Shown here piece after piece: positions 17,474 through 25,956 of a DNA stretch of 64,000 nt. How positions within the stretch are numbered: position 1 is the first letter of the stretch; every line of letters begins with the position of its first letter. The notes under the pieces are model-generated. The model was not told the origin of the DNA. It saw only the letters and a program-made list of their open reading frames with translations, and did not search any database. This DNA comes from Pontiellaceae bacterium B1224 (GTDB lineage Bacteria > Verrucomicrobiota > Kiritimatiellia > Kiritimatiellales > Pontiellaceae): NCBI GenBank assembly GCA_029432815.1, contig JAROBA010000024.1, positions 1 through 64,000 on the forward strand, written 5' to 3'. Position numbers and translations under genes: made by a program.

Positions 17474-18817
17474 CTATCTCCTCAAACTTACACTGAGCTC
17501 AAATTCGTAGTAGTCGCCCTCTTTTCTACCAATATCGGACGCGTTCAATATATCAACGAACGGAAGCTCCAACACCAATTGCGGCAACTGGCCCGGTTCT
17601 TTGGAATTTCCCTTCAACGTCAGTTGTGCGCCGTCACAGGAAAACCCGTTCAAATAGCTGTCTTCCGGCAACACATCCGAAACCGCTTTCAGTATTTCCA
17701 TGATGCTTATTTGCGATTCACTCACCTTTTCCAACTGGATCAGTTGCTTGCGGTAAATTCGGTTTTCATTTCGCATGTCCTGAATATCGGCCGTAACCTG
17801 CTGCATCTTCGCAATCTCTCGCGCAATCTTTTTGCGCTGTAGCCAAGGCGACCCAATGTTGTAGCCATAAATGGCCAGGAGTTCGATGCTTAGCAAAATA
17901 CAGAGCCCCGAAATAATCAAGGTACGTCGGCTGATCGGAACTTTCCGTTTTTTATCTTCAATCAGGTTGAGCGTCGGATCCAGATCGATGGAGGCCGCCA
18001 ATAAAACCTCAACCAACGGCTCCTGCTCTTCAGAGGGGAGCGTATTCAATGTTTCCGAAAGCTCCAACGCATGAACATGAAGGCCGAACACAGTTCCAAG
18101 TTCCGCTGCCAAACCATCGATCAGCTGCCCAGCACCGCCCGTAAAAATACGGCTGATCCCTTCATCGCCCAACCAGCTCTTGTGTTTTGCCACCATCTGC
18201 CGGGTAGCGATCACCACGCGTTCCATACAAAAATTCGGCGCCGTCGAGGAGATAAGTTGCGAATCCTGCAGAATGCCGCGACCATATAGACAAAGCTCAA
18301 TATGTTCCTCATCCGCCAGCACCAGGAGCGTCGGAACATCGGACAAAGTCGGTGCTATTGCCGAACTGAATGGAACCGCTTCATCCACCGGCACGCCTGC
18401 TTGTTCGAACTGATCAATCAATCCGCGTACATCGGTTCGACTGGCCGCCACCAAATTGAGCAACACCTGTTTTTCATCCGGCGTATCCGCCGTCGACCAA
18501 CCCAACAGCCGGTTATCTTCCGGCAATGGAATATGCCGCGTGGCCTCGAAGCGGATCATATTATCCAGCTCGCCCTTCGCCGCCATCGGATAGCTCAAGG
18601 TCCGCTGAATCGCACTGCCCCGCGGAATGCAGAGCATGACGCGCGCCGGCGTTTTTGTCTCCGCCTTCATCAAAGCTGCCACGGCGGAAAACACGTCTTC
18701 ATCGCGCGGTAAACGCTCCATGAATTTAATCTGTGTTCCCAGCATACTGCGATCAACAAACACGGCATCCACCGTCTTGTCGCCAAACAAAATGCACATT
18801 GTTGTTTTTGCACTCAT
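17474..18817 (-). CDS. gspL: GspL-like protein: PilM-type ATPase fold fused to PilN-type domain
   Basis: Protein of 447 residues in two parts. Residues 1-290 look like the actin-fold cytoplasmic domain of PilM/GspL (IPRGSAIQRTLSYP, MIRFEATRHIPLPEDN). A membrane helix (about 300-322) and a coiled coil (about 325-370) lead to a PilN-like periplasmic domain (about 365-447) ending YYEFELSVSLRR. GspL normally has this cytoplasmic-membrane-periplasmic layout and recruits the ATPase GspE to the membrane. Here the cytoplasmic part is nearer PilM in its sequence pattern. Neighbours GspK and GspM support the call. Confidence 0.72.
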   Translation of the reverse strand: MSAKTTMCILFGDKTVDAVFVDRSMLGTQIKFMERLPRDEDVFSAVAALMKAETKTPARVMLCIPRGSAIQRTLSYPMAAKGELDNMIRFEATRHIPLPEDNRLLGWSTADTPDEKQVLLNLVAASRTDVRGLIDQFEQAGVPVDEAVPFSSAIAPTLSDVPTLLVLADEEHIELCLYGRGILQDSQLISSTAPNFCMERVVIATRQMVAKHKSWLGDEGISRIFTGGAGQLIDGLAAELGTVFGLHVHALELSETLNTLPSEEQEPLVEVLLAASIDLDPTLNLIEDKKRKVPISRRTLIISGLCILLSIELLAIYGYNIGSPWLQRKKIAREIAKMQQVTADIQDMRNENRIYRKQLIQLEKVSESQISIMEILKAVSDVLPEDSYLNGFSCDGAQLTLKGNSKEPGQLPQLVLELPFVDILNASDIGRKEGDYYEFELSVSLRR

Positions 18818-18844
18818 AATTCTGATCCTATCTGACCCATTCTC

Positions 18845-19975
18845 TTATTCCTCATCGGGCACGCCGTAGGTGAGGATGCGATCCACCATTTCGCCTGAAG
18901 CATTATCCACCATATCCTCAAGTTCATAGCCCACGTCGTTTTCCTCGCCCAATTTAAGTTTCACCAAAAGAAAGCGGCGGGAGTGGAAAACGATTTCGTC
19001 TTGCTCATCATTAAAAATTGACGATGTCTCCTCTTCCCGCACCTCCGGGATAAATCCCTGCGCAATCAGATAGAGCGTCTCGGGAAGCGCATTCACCCTT
19101 TCATATTCGAGCTCATCATCCTCATCCACAGCCATATCTTCCGCATACGTGCCAGCCAGAATATACTGCGCCGAGGCTTCGCCTTCCGGCGAATTGTCGC
19201 CGATCAAATATCGCTGCAGGCCGCCGCCCCAGATCATTCCATCCTCCAAACGCGCAGGATTGCCCGTTCCATAAAAAAGTTCCGGCGTGATGCCATAGAC
19301 CAGCATCAGCTCTTCATCGGAATCCAGATCGTCGTTCTTGGCATGTCGTGGCGTGTCCAGATCCTGATAATCGTCTTCCTCCATCCCATTTGCCCGCGCG
19401 TTGCTATCGGAATCAATCCAGTCGAGAATACGGTCCACGAGTTCGCTTCGCTCCGTGCCTTCATCCATATCGCAGGCCACTTCAAAAAGCCGATGCCAGC
19501 CGTTTTCATCCAATTCATTCGCAGCAATCGCCGCCGATTTATAAACCAGCTGATACGCCAGCATGCCGCGGCCGAGTTCATAGCCCGTGCGATACACTTC
19601 GAGCTCTTCAATAACGCTTTCATAATCCTCTGTCCCGGAAATCAAATAGGCATCGCCATAGCCATTGGCATACAGCTGTGCATTATCCTGACCCAGTTCA
19701 ACCAATCGCGCCAAGGCCAGCGCACTACGCGAAAGCTGGGCATTCACCGCCTCTTCAATATTGCCGCCCGCCGCTTTTAATTCGGCATTCATGTCCGCCG
19801 CGAAATTGGCCACAATCAACGCCAACACGACGGCCACCGACAATACGATGATCAGCGCAGAACCTTCTTTACTGGATTGCTGGATGGGTGGATTTCTGGA
19901 TGGACTGTAATCCAACAATCCACCCATCCAACAATCCAGTTTTTCATAAATCCAAATTTTAATTAACCCAAACAT
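18845..19975 (-). CDS. gspK: Type II secretion minor pseudopilin GspK
   Basis: Protein of 376 residues. After an unusual leader of 36 residues encoded by an octamer-repeat hairpin comes the class III-type signal KEGSALIIVLSVAVVLALI, lacking Glu5, as is usual for GspK. A large soluble domain follows with the helical GspK pattern (AINANEL-type element seen as IAANELDENGWHRLF, then LVDRILDWIDSDSN with acidic calcium-site-like DSDSNARANGMEEDDY). GspK caps the pseudopilus with GspI and GspJ. An AAGGA site precedes ATG at 19975, so the repeat-encoded leader appears to be translated. Confidence 0.78.
   Translation of the reverse strand: MFGLIKIWIYEKLDCWMGGLLDYSPSRNPPIQQSSKEGSALIIVLSVAVVLALIVANFAADMNAELKAAGGNIEEAVNAQLSRSALALARLVELGQDNAQLYANGYGDAYLISGTEDYESVIEELEVYRTGYELGRGMLAYQLVYKSAAIAANELDENGWHRLFEVACDMDEGTERSELVDRILDWIDSDSNARANGMEEDDYQDLDTPRHAKNDDLDSDEELMLVYGITPELFYGTGNPARLEDGMIWGGGLQRYLIGDNSPEGEASAQYILAGTYAEDMAVDEDDELEYERVNALPETLYLIAQGFIPEVREEETSSIFNDEQDEIVFHSRRFLLVKLKLGEENDVGYELEDMVDNASGEMVDRILTYGVPDEE
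19872..19939. repeat. Octamer-period hairpin inside the gspK leader
   Basis: The 23-base arms 19872-19894 (starting CTGGATTGCTGGATGGG) and 19917-19939 are reverse complements except at one base. Each arm is built of TGGATNNN octamers. The element is in the coding sequence for the first 36 residues of GspK. Confidence 0.85.
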
Positions 19976-19983
19976 CCAATTCC

Positions 19984-20805
19984 TTAAATTCCTTTTCTTC
20001 GAATCGAATAATCAAAATAAAGCGTTTCGCTCTCCATCTTCGGGAGCTTGATTTCCATCTCAATAAAATCGGGCAGCTCAAGAGCGTAGTCGCCCTCAAC
20101 ATCCTCTTCTTCCAATTCCTCTGGCTCAGGCTCATCGGTCATGCCCTCCTCTTCCAACTGCCAATGACGAAAAGTGAGGGATTCGACCTCTTCAATTAAT
20201 TGAACCTCCACCGTCGGCAGCACGGCATCATCGATAAACATGGCATTATCGCCCCAATCTTCGCCGACCGGATTATCCACCCCATTGATGAACGAAACAT
20301 CGGTCAGCCAAAGGCTTTGCCAATCCGTTTCCTCGTCGGTGCGCACCTCGAGCACAATCCAGTGCATATAGCCATCGCGCTCGGTTCCAAGGAATGGACG
20401 TTCCAAACAGAATCCCAATGCGGTTTCTTCGCCGCGATAGCGGTAATCGCCCTCAGCGGAATCGTAGGTGCCATCCTCTTCGAGCATACTAATCTCTTCC
20501 TGCGAAAGCTGCAGCGCGCGTGCATCGCGCAACGCTCCGCCGAGCATCAGTTCCAACGACCGCATTCGCGTGAGATTATCCAGCGCCGCCGTCCCCTGGT
20601 CCACCGAAGCAATCGCATTGCGCAGCACACCCGCAATGGAACCACACAAAATGCCCATCACCGCCAGCGCCACCAGCAGTTCCATCAACGTGAACCCAGC
20701 GTGCGAAGCCCGTTTGGATTGATGGATTGATGGATTCGTGGATGATTGGATTGGTGCAATTCCCCCATCCATTCCAACTTTCCAATTATCCAATAATCCA
20801 AACAT
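19984..20805 (-). CDS. gspJ: Type II secretion minor pseudopilin GspJ
   Basis: Protein of about 273 residues. The prepilin signal is SHAG/FTLMELLVALAVMGILCG with Glu at +5 of the mature protein, followed by an alpha-1 spine and a globular domain typical of GspJ, with acidic Glu/Asp-rich inserts (EPEPEELEEEDVEGDYALELPDF). The leader is long because TGGATTNN repeats at 20715-20812 are translated into it. ATG at 20805 follows AGGG by 5 bases; ATG at 20820 overlapping the gspI stop and ATG at 20841 are alternatives. It assembles with GspI and GspK at the pseudopilus tip. Confidence 0.8.
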   Translation of the reverse strand: MFGLLDNWKVGMDGGIAPIQSSTNPSIHQSKRASHAGFTLMELLVALAVMGILCGSIAGVLRNAIASVDQGTAALDNLTRMRSLELMLGGALRDARALQLSQEEISMLEEDGTYDSAEGDYRYRGEETALGFCLERPFLGTERDGYMHWIVLEVRTDEETDWQSLWLTDVSFINGVDNPVGEDWGDNAMFIDDAVLPTVEVQLIEEVESLTFRHWQLEEEGMTDEPEPEELEEEDVEGDYALELPDFIEMEIKLPKMESETLYFDYSIRRKGI

Positions 20806-20812
20806 CCAATCC
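20715..20812. repeat. Octamer-period TGGATTNN array in the gspJ leader
   Basis: Five successive TGGATTNN units (20715-20754) are followed, after a 10-base gap, by an antiparallel run of ATCCANNN-type units, giving a potential long imperfect hairpin across the gspI/gspJ junction. Confidence 0.75.
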
Positions 20813-21304
20813 CTACTCATCTTCAAAAAGCTCGATGCCATTCAGCTTCATTTGATGGGTTGGCTCCGCACCAACATCATCGCTCCACGAAACGGTGACT
20901 TCCATTTCGCACGGCACTAACGCATCCGTGAGGCTTTCATCATCGCCATCCATGCCCGGCAGACTATCGACATCAAGCAACTCCACCGTCGTCGCCCACG
21001 AAAAACGGCCCTCTTCGCCAGACGATTCCGATTCCGGCACATACGTATTCCGGCGCAACGTATTCATCTCCCGCGAGGCAATCCGAACCGCCAACGCATG
21101 ATCCTTGGTGTAATTGATATCTTTCAGATTATAGCCCAGCGCCGCCAGCATTCCCGTGACGCCGATCGAAAAAACCACCAGCGCCACCAGCACTTCGAGC
21201 AGGCTGAAACCGGCTGAAAAAATATGTGGTTCCGCCTTTAGGCGGCCGCGCGAGGGCGCCGTACTTCGGTGACCGCCAGAAGGCGCAATGACATGCTTAA
21301 TCAT
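20813..21304 (-). CDS. gspI: Type II secretion minor pseudopilin GspI
   Basis: Protein of 163 residues with prepilin signal FSAG/FSLLEVLVALVVFSIGVTGM (Glu5 present) and the GspI-type helix continuation LAVRIASREMNTLRRN. The leader is about 32 residues, longer than usual, because a REP-like element (21226-21247) and a GC-rich stretch lie between ATG and the signal. AGGAGG before 21304 supports this start; the start overlaps the gspH stop by 8 bases. It nucleates the tip complex with GspJ and GspK. Confidence 0.85.
   Translation of the reverse strand: MIKHVIAPSGGHRSTAPSRGRLKAEPHIFSAGFSLLEVLVALVVFSIGVTGMLAALGYNLKDINYTKDHALAVRIASREMNTLRRNTYVPESESSGEEGRFSWATTVELLDVDSLPGMDGDDESLTDALVPCEMEVTVSWSDDVGAEPTHQMKLNGIELFEDE
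21226..21247. repeat. REP-like element with CTTTAG core, inside the gspI leader
   Basis: GTGGTTCCGCCTTTAGGCGG plus CC differs at one base from the class GTAGTTCCGNCTTTAGNCGG seen twice at 51938-51990. The CCGCC/GGCGG arms can form a hairpin. Confidence 0.6.
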
Positions 21305-21908
21305 CCTGCCTCCTCTTCACCATTTTCGGTCGGCCGGTGAGAATATCGGCCGCAATGTGGAGCTGAATTTCTTCAACGGTCAGCGTTATCCCGCCGCCAT
21401 TGCTTCCGCCAAAATGCGTGAACGAAACGGCCAGCTGATCCGTCGTACCCTCCTCATTTCCAAGGGTTGGAACCTCTTCCAAGGTTTGGAAAACCGAATC
21501 TTCATTGGCGGTTACAACATCATTGGCAGTGAATGATTCCAGCGAATATTCTTCATCCAGAACCAGCACCTTTTCATAAAGGCTCGTATCGGTTTCCGAA
21601 GATTGGAACATGGAATCGCCCGTTTCCTGATTTTGGAAAGCCCGCGTTTCAAGCATTCGGACTTTGCGCGTTTCCGGATCGATCCGCAGATCAACCTGCA
21701 CCTTGCGGCTCATGGCCATCATTCGCGCTTCCGCCATCAGCTGCATAATTTTACGGCCCTCTTTACGCAATGCATGCTTCGGCGAAGTCATGGCATCGAT
21801 GGTCGGAATACTGATGGAGGTAATGACGATAATAATCGCCATAACCACCAAGAGTTCGATCATGGTGAAGCCACGCTTCAAAGCGTGAATCGTTGGGCCA
21901 GTCGGCAT
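21297..21908 (-). CDS. gspH: Type II secretion minor pseudopilin GspH
   Basis: Protein of 203 residues with prepilin signal LKRG/FTMIELLVVMAIIIVITSISI (Glu5 present) and a GspH/FimT-like continuation (KEGRKIMQLMAEARMMAMSRKVQVDLRID as alpha-1 and first strands). It contains two palindrome copies read as FQTLEEVPTLGNEE. An AAGGA site lies upstream of ATG at 21908. GspH is a minor pseudopilin that sits between the tip complex and the GspG filament. Confidence 0.83.
   Translation of the reverse strand: MPTGPTIHALKRGFTMIELLVVMAIIIVITSISIPTIDAMTSPKHALRKEGRKIMQLMAEARMMAMSRKVQVDLRIDPETRKVRMLETRAFQNQETGDSMFQSSETDTSLYEKVLVLDEEYSLESFTANDVVTANEDSVFQTLEEVPTLGNEEGTTDQLAVSFTHFGGSNGGGITLTVEEIQLHIAADILTGRPKMVKRRQDD
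21458..21472. repeat. 15-bp palindrome TTCCAANNNTTGGAA (copy 4)
   Basis: Perfect copy with centre GGG, inside gspH; only 4 bases from copy 5. Confidence 0.9.
21477..21491. repeat. 15-bp palindrome TTCCAANNNTTGGAA (copy 5)
   Basis: Perfect copy with centre GGT, inside gspH; centres of copies 4 and 5 are 19 bases apart, close to two helical turns. Confidence 0.9.
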
Positions 21909-21925
21909 TCCGCATTCCTTGTTCG

Positions 21926-22363
21926 CTAATCTAAATTTGAGAGATCTGCGTCAAACTGACCTTCGCCGCCTTCAGCACCATCGGCACCGTAGGAAATGAT
22001 TTCGAAAGGTTCGCCATCGGGACCAGGCGCCGTGTAGACATAGTCGTTGTTCCAGGCATCCAGCAGATAGCGCTCTTTCTTGAGATATTTCGGACCCCAG
22101 CTTCCATCGTCATCTTCCGGTGCTGTAATCAGCACAGCCAGGCCTTCATCTTCGGTTGGGTAGCGCCCCATATCGAGTTTGAAACGTTCCAACGCATTTT
22201 CAAGCGTAGTGAAAGATGCTCGCGCCGCCTTGACCTTCGCTTTGTCTTCCTGTCCGGAAAAGTTTTGCACGGCAATGGTTCCGATCACCATCAGAATCAC
22301 CAACACCACCAACAGTTCCACCAGCGTGAAACCTGCTTTTTTCTGTTTCTGTTTTTCGTTCAT
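21926..22363 (-). CDS. gspG: Type II secretion major pseudopilin GspG
   Basis: Protein of 145 residues, the normal size. Prepilin signal KKAG/FTLVELLVVLVILMVIGTIA with Glu5, then the GspG-specific block FTTLENALERFKLDMGRYPT and the C-terminal WNDDYVYTAPG-type region (here WNNDYVYTAPGPDGEPF-EIISYGADG) that builds the calcium site. It polymerises into the pseudopilus. GGAGG precedes the ATG. A TGGATTNN array separates it from gspF. Confidence 0.95.
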   Translation of the reverse strand: MNEKQKQKKAGFTLVELLVVLVILMVIGTIAVQNFSGQEDKAKVKAARASFTTLENALERFKLDMGRYPTEDEGLAVLITAPEDDDGSWGPKYLKKERYLLDAWNNDYVYTAPGPDGEPFEIISYGADGAEGGEGQFDADLSNLD

Positions 22364-22382
22364 GTTTACCTCCGTATTCGTT

Positions 22383-22516
22383 TGGATTGGTGGATTTTTG
22401 GATTACTGAAAAAAAAGGAAAGATTGGGTCCTGTATTTGCATCCAACATTCCTATGATCCGTCACTCCATTATTCTTCCATCCATCCAGTTATTCATTCA
22501 TCCAAAAATCCAATTT
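22383..22516. repeat. Octamer-period repeat region between gspF and gspG
   Basis: TGGATTGG-TGGATTTT-TGGATTAC (22383-22406) is followed by a degenerate antiparallel run of ATCCANNN-like units up to 22516. The 155-base gap between the two genes consists mostly of this. Confidence 0.7.
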
Positions 22517-22518
22517 CT

Positions 22519-23733
22519 CTATCCGGCCGATGTACTCATGGCCATGATGCCCTGCATCATGCCGATTACAATAAAGCCGACCACCACGGCAAGAATGACG
22601 ATGAAGGCCGGTTCGAGCACGCTGACAAATCGCTCCGTGCTGGCCGTCACTTTATCTTCATAGCGCTCCGCCACTTTATCGAGCATGGTTCCGAGCTCGC
22701 CGGAATCCTCGCCCATGGAAACCATGCGGGCGGCGAGTTCGGGGAAGAGCGGATCGTTCTGCAAAACGGGGCCCATCGGTTTACCGCCCTGCACATTTTC
22801 ATAGACTTGGCGCATCAGCTTTCGCAACGCCGCATTCGAGAGGGTTCCGCCCGTGATGGAAATGGCCTGTAGAATCGGCACCTGCCCTTCGAGCAACGAT
22901 GCAAGCATACGGCAGAAGCGGCTCGTTTCGGCCTCGGCCAACAGGTTTCCAAGGACTGGAAATTTCAGCAATTTGGTGCCCCAGGCCACTTTGCCCTCTT
23001 CGTTGCGCGTCCACCATTTGAACCCGGCAAAAATGAGCACCAGAATGAGCGGACCGGACCACCAATATTGAATACTGAAATCGCTGAAGGCCATCAACGC
23101 GCGCGTTGACCCCGGCAGGAGTTGTCCCGTGTCTTCAAAAAGCGAGGTGAGTTTCGGGATCACCACCATCATCATAACGGCCACCACCACAGCACCCATG
23201 AGCAATAGCAGCGAAGGGTAGATCATGGCCGTTACCACTTTTGAACGCAGTTTCTGACGGCGTTCGAGCAACGCGGCAACACGGCGCATAATGAGATCGA
23301 GCGAGCCGGAGGCTTCGCCACCGCGCACCATATTGGAATAGAAGCGTTCGAATACTTTGGGGTGCCGCGCCAGCGCATCTGCAAACGAAGCCCCGCCCGT
23401 GACATCTTTCCAAACCTCGGAAAGTACCTCTTTGAACCGCTCGTGCGAACAGAGATCGGCCTGCGTTTTCAACGCCTGTTCCAATGGAATTTTGGCATCG
23501 AGCAATGCCGATGTTTCCGACGAAAACTCCATCAGCTGCTGGGTGGTAATCCGGCTGCCGATCGATTTTGAAGCAGAAGAAAACCCTTCGCCGGACGCGC
23601 TGTCGGAAATATTGAGAACAATCAGCCCTTTCTGCTGCAGCTGCTGAACCGCCCGCGTTTCGGAGGGCGCTTCAATAATTCCGGTCCGCGCTTCACCGCC
23701 GGAAGTAATCGCTTTGTAGGAAAACTTTCTCAT
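22519..23733 (-). CDS. gspF: Type II secretion inner-membrane platform protein GspF
   Basis: Protein of 404 residues with two GspF/PilC cytoplasmic domains (about 65-190 and 265-390) and three membrane segments. Typical strings are ALLDAKIPLEQALKTQ, GGEASGSLDLIMRRVA, GEDSGELGTMLDKVA and the C-terminal EPAFIVILAVVVGFIVIGMMQGIMAMS. GspF transmits GspE motion to pseudopilin assembly. Its ATG overlaps the TGA of the four-helix-bundle gene. Confidence 0.95.
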   Translation of the reverse strand: MRKFSYKAITSGGEARTGIIEAPSETRAVQQLQQKGLIVLNISDSASGEGFSSASKSIGSRITTQQLMEFSSETSALLDAKIPLEQALKTQADLCSHERFKEVLSEVWKDVTGGASFADALARHPKVFERFYSNMVRGGEASGSLDLIMRRVAALLERRQKLRSKVVTAMIYPSLLLLMGAVVVAVMMMVVIPKLTSLFEDTGQLLPGSTRALMAFSDFSIQYWWSGPLILVLIFAGFKWWTRNEEGKVAWGTKLLKFPVLGNLLAEAETSRFCRMLASLLEGQVPILQAISITGGTLSNAALRKLMRQVYENVQGGKPMGPVLQNDPLFPELAARMVSMGEDSGELGTMLDKVAERYEDKVTASTERFVSVLEPAFIVILAVVVGFIVIGMMQGIMAMSTSAG

Positions 23734-24230
23734 TGGATTTCTGGATTCATGGATTCGTGAATTATTGCTTCTTCCGAATCACGATCTGCTACGGTTTGGT
23801 ATGTTGCGTTGCTTTCCTTAATCATAAACGAGTCGCTCCAAGATCCGTCTGATTGCTTGTTCTGCATTGATTCCACAAGTTTCTTTAACCCGTTTTCCAG
23901 CTTCAATGCCAGAGCATCCATTTTCTCAAAATCTTCTTCCGAGATATGGCCAGCATCAACATATACATCCAAAGATGAAACGGATTCACCCAAGGAGGCT
24001 AAGGCATAGTTCAAAAATTGAATGTATTCCTTTATTGAGCGTCTACAGTAGCCTTCGGCAATATTGCGATGTACGGAATCAACAGATGCCAACTGTTGGC
24101 TTCTTATTCGGGAAAGCTCATAAGGAATTGCTTTGAACACTGGCCAAGTGAGCAAATACAGCTCCCTAGCATCCTGCCAAACGCGCAGTTTTTTATATCC
24201 GCGCATAACCCCCTTGCGTTCAGTTTTCAT
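23730..24230 (-). CDS. Four-helix-bundle protein (S23/23S rRNA intervening-sequence type) inside the gsp operon
   Basis: Protein of about 166 residues of the S23/IVP four-helix-bundle family, whose members are often encoded by intervening sequences in 23S rRNA but are also found elsewhere; function unknown. Typical strings are YKKLRVWQDARELYLLTW, RSQQLASVDSVHRNIAEGY-type and YIQFLNYALASLGES. The C-terminal 45 residues extend beyond the usual end. ATG at 24230 with GGAAAG upstream is preferred; the longer frame to 24254 is repeat-derived. It lies between gspE and gspF and is flanked on both sides by TGGATTNN runs, so it may have arrived with those repeats. Confidence 0.85.
   Translation of the reverse strand: MKTERKGVMRGYKKLRVWQDARELYLLTWPVFKAIPYELSRIRSQQLASVDSVHRNIAEGYCRRSIKEYIQFLNYALASLGESVSSLDVYVDAGHISEEDFEKMDALALKLENGLKKLVESMQNKQSDGSWSDSFMIKESNATYQTVADRDSEEAIIHESMNPEIQ
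23734..23764. repeat. Octamer-period TGGATTNN run at the 3' end of the inserted gene
   Basis: TGGATTTC-TGGATTCA-TGGATTCG-TGAATTAT, four octamers, coding on the minus strand for the HESMNPEI end of the four-helix-bundle protein. Confidence 0.7.
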
Positions 24231-24237
24231 GGCTTTC

Positions 24238-24272
24238 CTTTTCCAATAATCCATTCATTCAACAATCCATTG
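24238..24272. repeat. Octamer-period repeat between gspE and the inserted gene
   Basis: Units ATCCAATA/ATCCATTC/ATTCAACA/ATCCATTG type (reverse-complement sense of TGGATTNN) fill the 43-base gap after gspE. Confidence 0.6.
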
Positions 24273-24273
24273 C

Positions 24274-25956
24274 CTACGCCCATTGCGTTACCCTTCTTAC
24301 CTCTTCGACGGTGCTCACGCCATCGAGCATCGCCTGCCAACCGCATTCGCGCAGCAGTTTGGTGCCGCTTTTTTTAGAAAGCTCGCGAATCGGCCCGGCT
24401 TCGGGCGATTTCTGAATGAGCTCGCGCATGCTGTCGTTAATCGTCATGAGTTCGTACAAACCAACACGACCGTAAAACCCGGTGCCGTCGCAATGTTCAC
24501 AACCCTTTCCGCGGTATAGCTGATACTCTGGAAGAACCGCTTCGGGGAAGTCGGAAAGCTGCCGCCCACTGATCGTATAGGGTTCAGCACAGTGCGAACA
24601 GATGCGGCGACAAAGGCGCTGGGCCAATGCACCGGTAAGTGCCGATGCAATCAGATAGCTTTCGACGCCCATATCGGCCAGACGGGCGACGGAGCCGGCG
24701 GCATCGTTCGTGTGCAATGTGGAAAGCACCATATGACCGGTGAGCGAGGCCTGAATGGCAATATCCGCTGTTTCGGCATCGCGAATTTCCCCGACCATTA
24801 CAATGTCGGGATCCTGACGAACAATGGAACGCAGTCCACTGGCGAAGGTCATTCCAATCTTTGGATTCATCTGGATCTGGTTGATGCCGCCGAGGCGGAT
24901 TTCGACCGGATCTTCAATGGTGATGATTTTGACCTTTTCGCTATTCAGATGCGTCAATGCCGTATGCAACGTGGTGGTTTTACCGCTTCCCGTCGGACCC
25001 GTTACGAGAATAAAACCCTGGGGCTGTTCGACCATTTTAGTGAAAAGCTGCTCTTCCCGCTCGGGCATTCCAAGGCTGGCAAAATTGAGTTCCACCTGTT
25101 GCTGATTCAACAGACGGATAACGATATTTTCGCCATAGATCGTCGGTGTGGTGGCCACGCGCATATCAAGATCGTGCCCTTGAATCTGCATTTTAATGCG
25201 ACCATCCTGCGGAATACGCCGTTCTGCAATATCGAGTTTCGCCAGAAGCTTCATACGTGAAGTGACGGCAGCATGATGCTTTTTATCGATCGACTCCGCT
25301 TCGTGGAGCACACCGTCCACCCGATAGCGGACGCGCAGGTTGTATTCGCCGACTTCAACATGAATATCCGACGCCCTTTTTTCTACGGCCTGAGTGATGA
25401 TGAGGTTCACCATACGCACCACCGGTGCTTCGAGAGCGAGATCGCGCAAATGTTCCTCTTCGTCGCCCCAATCGCCGGTTTCAAACACTTCGGCATCCTG
25501 CATCATCGTGCCCAGATTATTGGCGGCAAAATCTTCAATGCGCACGAGTGCATCGTCCATTTCCGGGGTGGGAACCAGAAAAACTTCTAATTTTTCACCT
25601 TTATACAGCCGCGCGGCTTCGATGGAGGACCAATCGGTTGGATCGTCGGTTACCGCAATCAGCTTTTCATCTTCGAGCACAAAAAGGAGCCGATGCTCAA
25701 CCATAAAGGGATACGGAAGATCTTCCTCAAGGCAAACGTGTTCGGCGGGTTTGCTGACTTCACAAACGGGAAGCCCGAACTGCTCTGAAAGCGCCTGCGT
25801 GAGTTCCAAAGGCTGGATCGATCCGTTCTCAACCAGAATGGTTCCAAGCTTTGGAAGTCCCCCGCCTTCATGCTGTTTACGGAGTGCGGCCTGCACCGCA
25901 TCGCGGCCAACGACGCCATGCGCCACGAGAATATCGCCTAATTGATGGTAGGCCAT
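24274..25956 (-). CDS. gspE: Type II secretion ATPase GspE
   Basis: Cytoplasmic hexameric ATPase of 560 residues that drives pseudopilus growth. An N-terminal GspE_N-like domain (about 1-150) precedes the RecA-like core: Walker A GPTGSGKTTTLHTAL (about 322), Asp box TIEDPVE, Walker B IVMVGEIRDAETADIA, His box LSTLHTNDAAGS. The zinc-type tetracysteine is present as CRRICSHC and CEHCDG. The start overlaps the gspD stop by one base, and the ATPase is the second gene of the operon. Confidence 0.96.
   Translation of the reverse strand: MAYHQLGDILVAHGVVGRDAVQAALRKQHEGGGLPKLGTILVENGSIQPLELTQALSEQFGLPVCEVSKPAEHVCLEEDLPYPFMVEHRLLFVLEDEKLIAVTDDPTDWSSIEAARLYKGEKLEVFLVPTPEMDDALVRIEDFAANNLGTMMQDAEVFETGDWGDEEEHLRDLALEAPVVRMVNLIITQAVEKRASDIHVEVGEYNLRVRYRVDGVLHEAESIDKKHHAAVTSRMKLLAKLDIAERRIPQDGRIKMQIQGHDLDMRVATTPTIYGENIVIRLLNQQQVELNFASLGMPEREEQLFTKMVEQPQGFILVTGPTGSGKTTTLHTALTHLNSEKVKIITIEDPVEIRLGGINQIQMNPKIGMTFASGLRSIVRQDPDIVMVGEIRDAETADIAIQASLTGHMVLSTLHTNDAAGSVARLADMGVESYLIASALTGALAQRLCRRICSHCAEPYTISGRQLSDFPEAVLPEYQLYRGKGCEHCDGTGFYGRVGLYELMTINDSMRELIQKSPEAGPIRELSKKSGTKLLRECGWQAMLDGVSTVEEVRRVTQWA
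25842..25856. repeat. 15-bp palindrome TTCCAANNNTTGGAA (copy 6)
   Basis: Perfect copy with centre GCT, inside the 5' part of gspE. Confidence 0.9.

Noticed and set aside
20715-20812. Octamer arrays as a CRISPR array
   Set aside because: Units are 8 bases with no spacers of constant length and no cas genes nearby.
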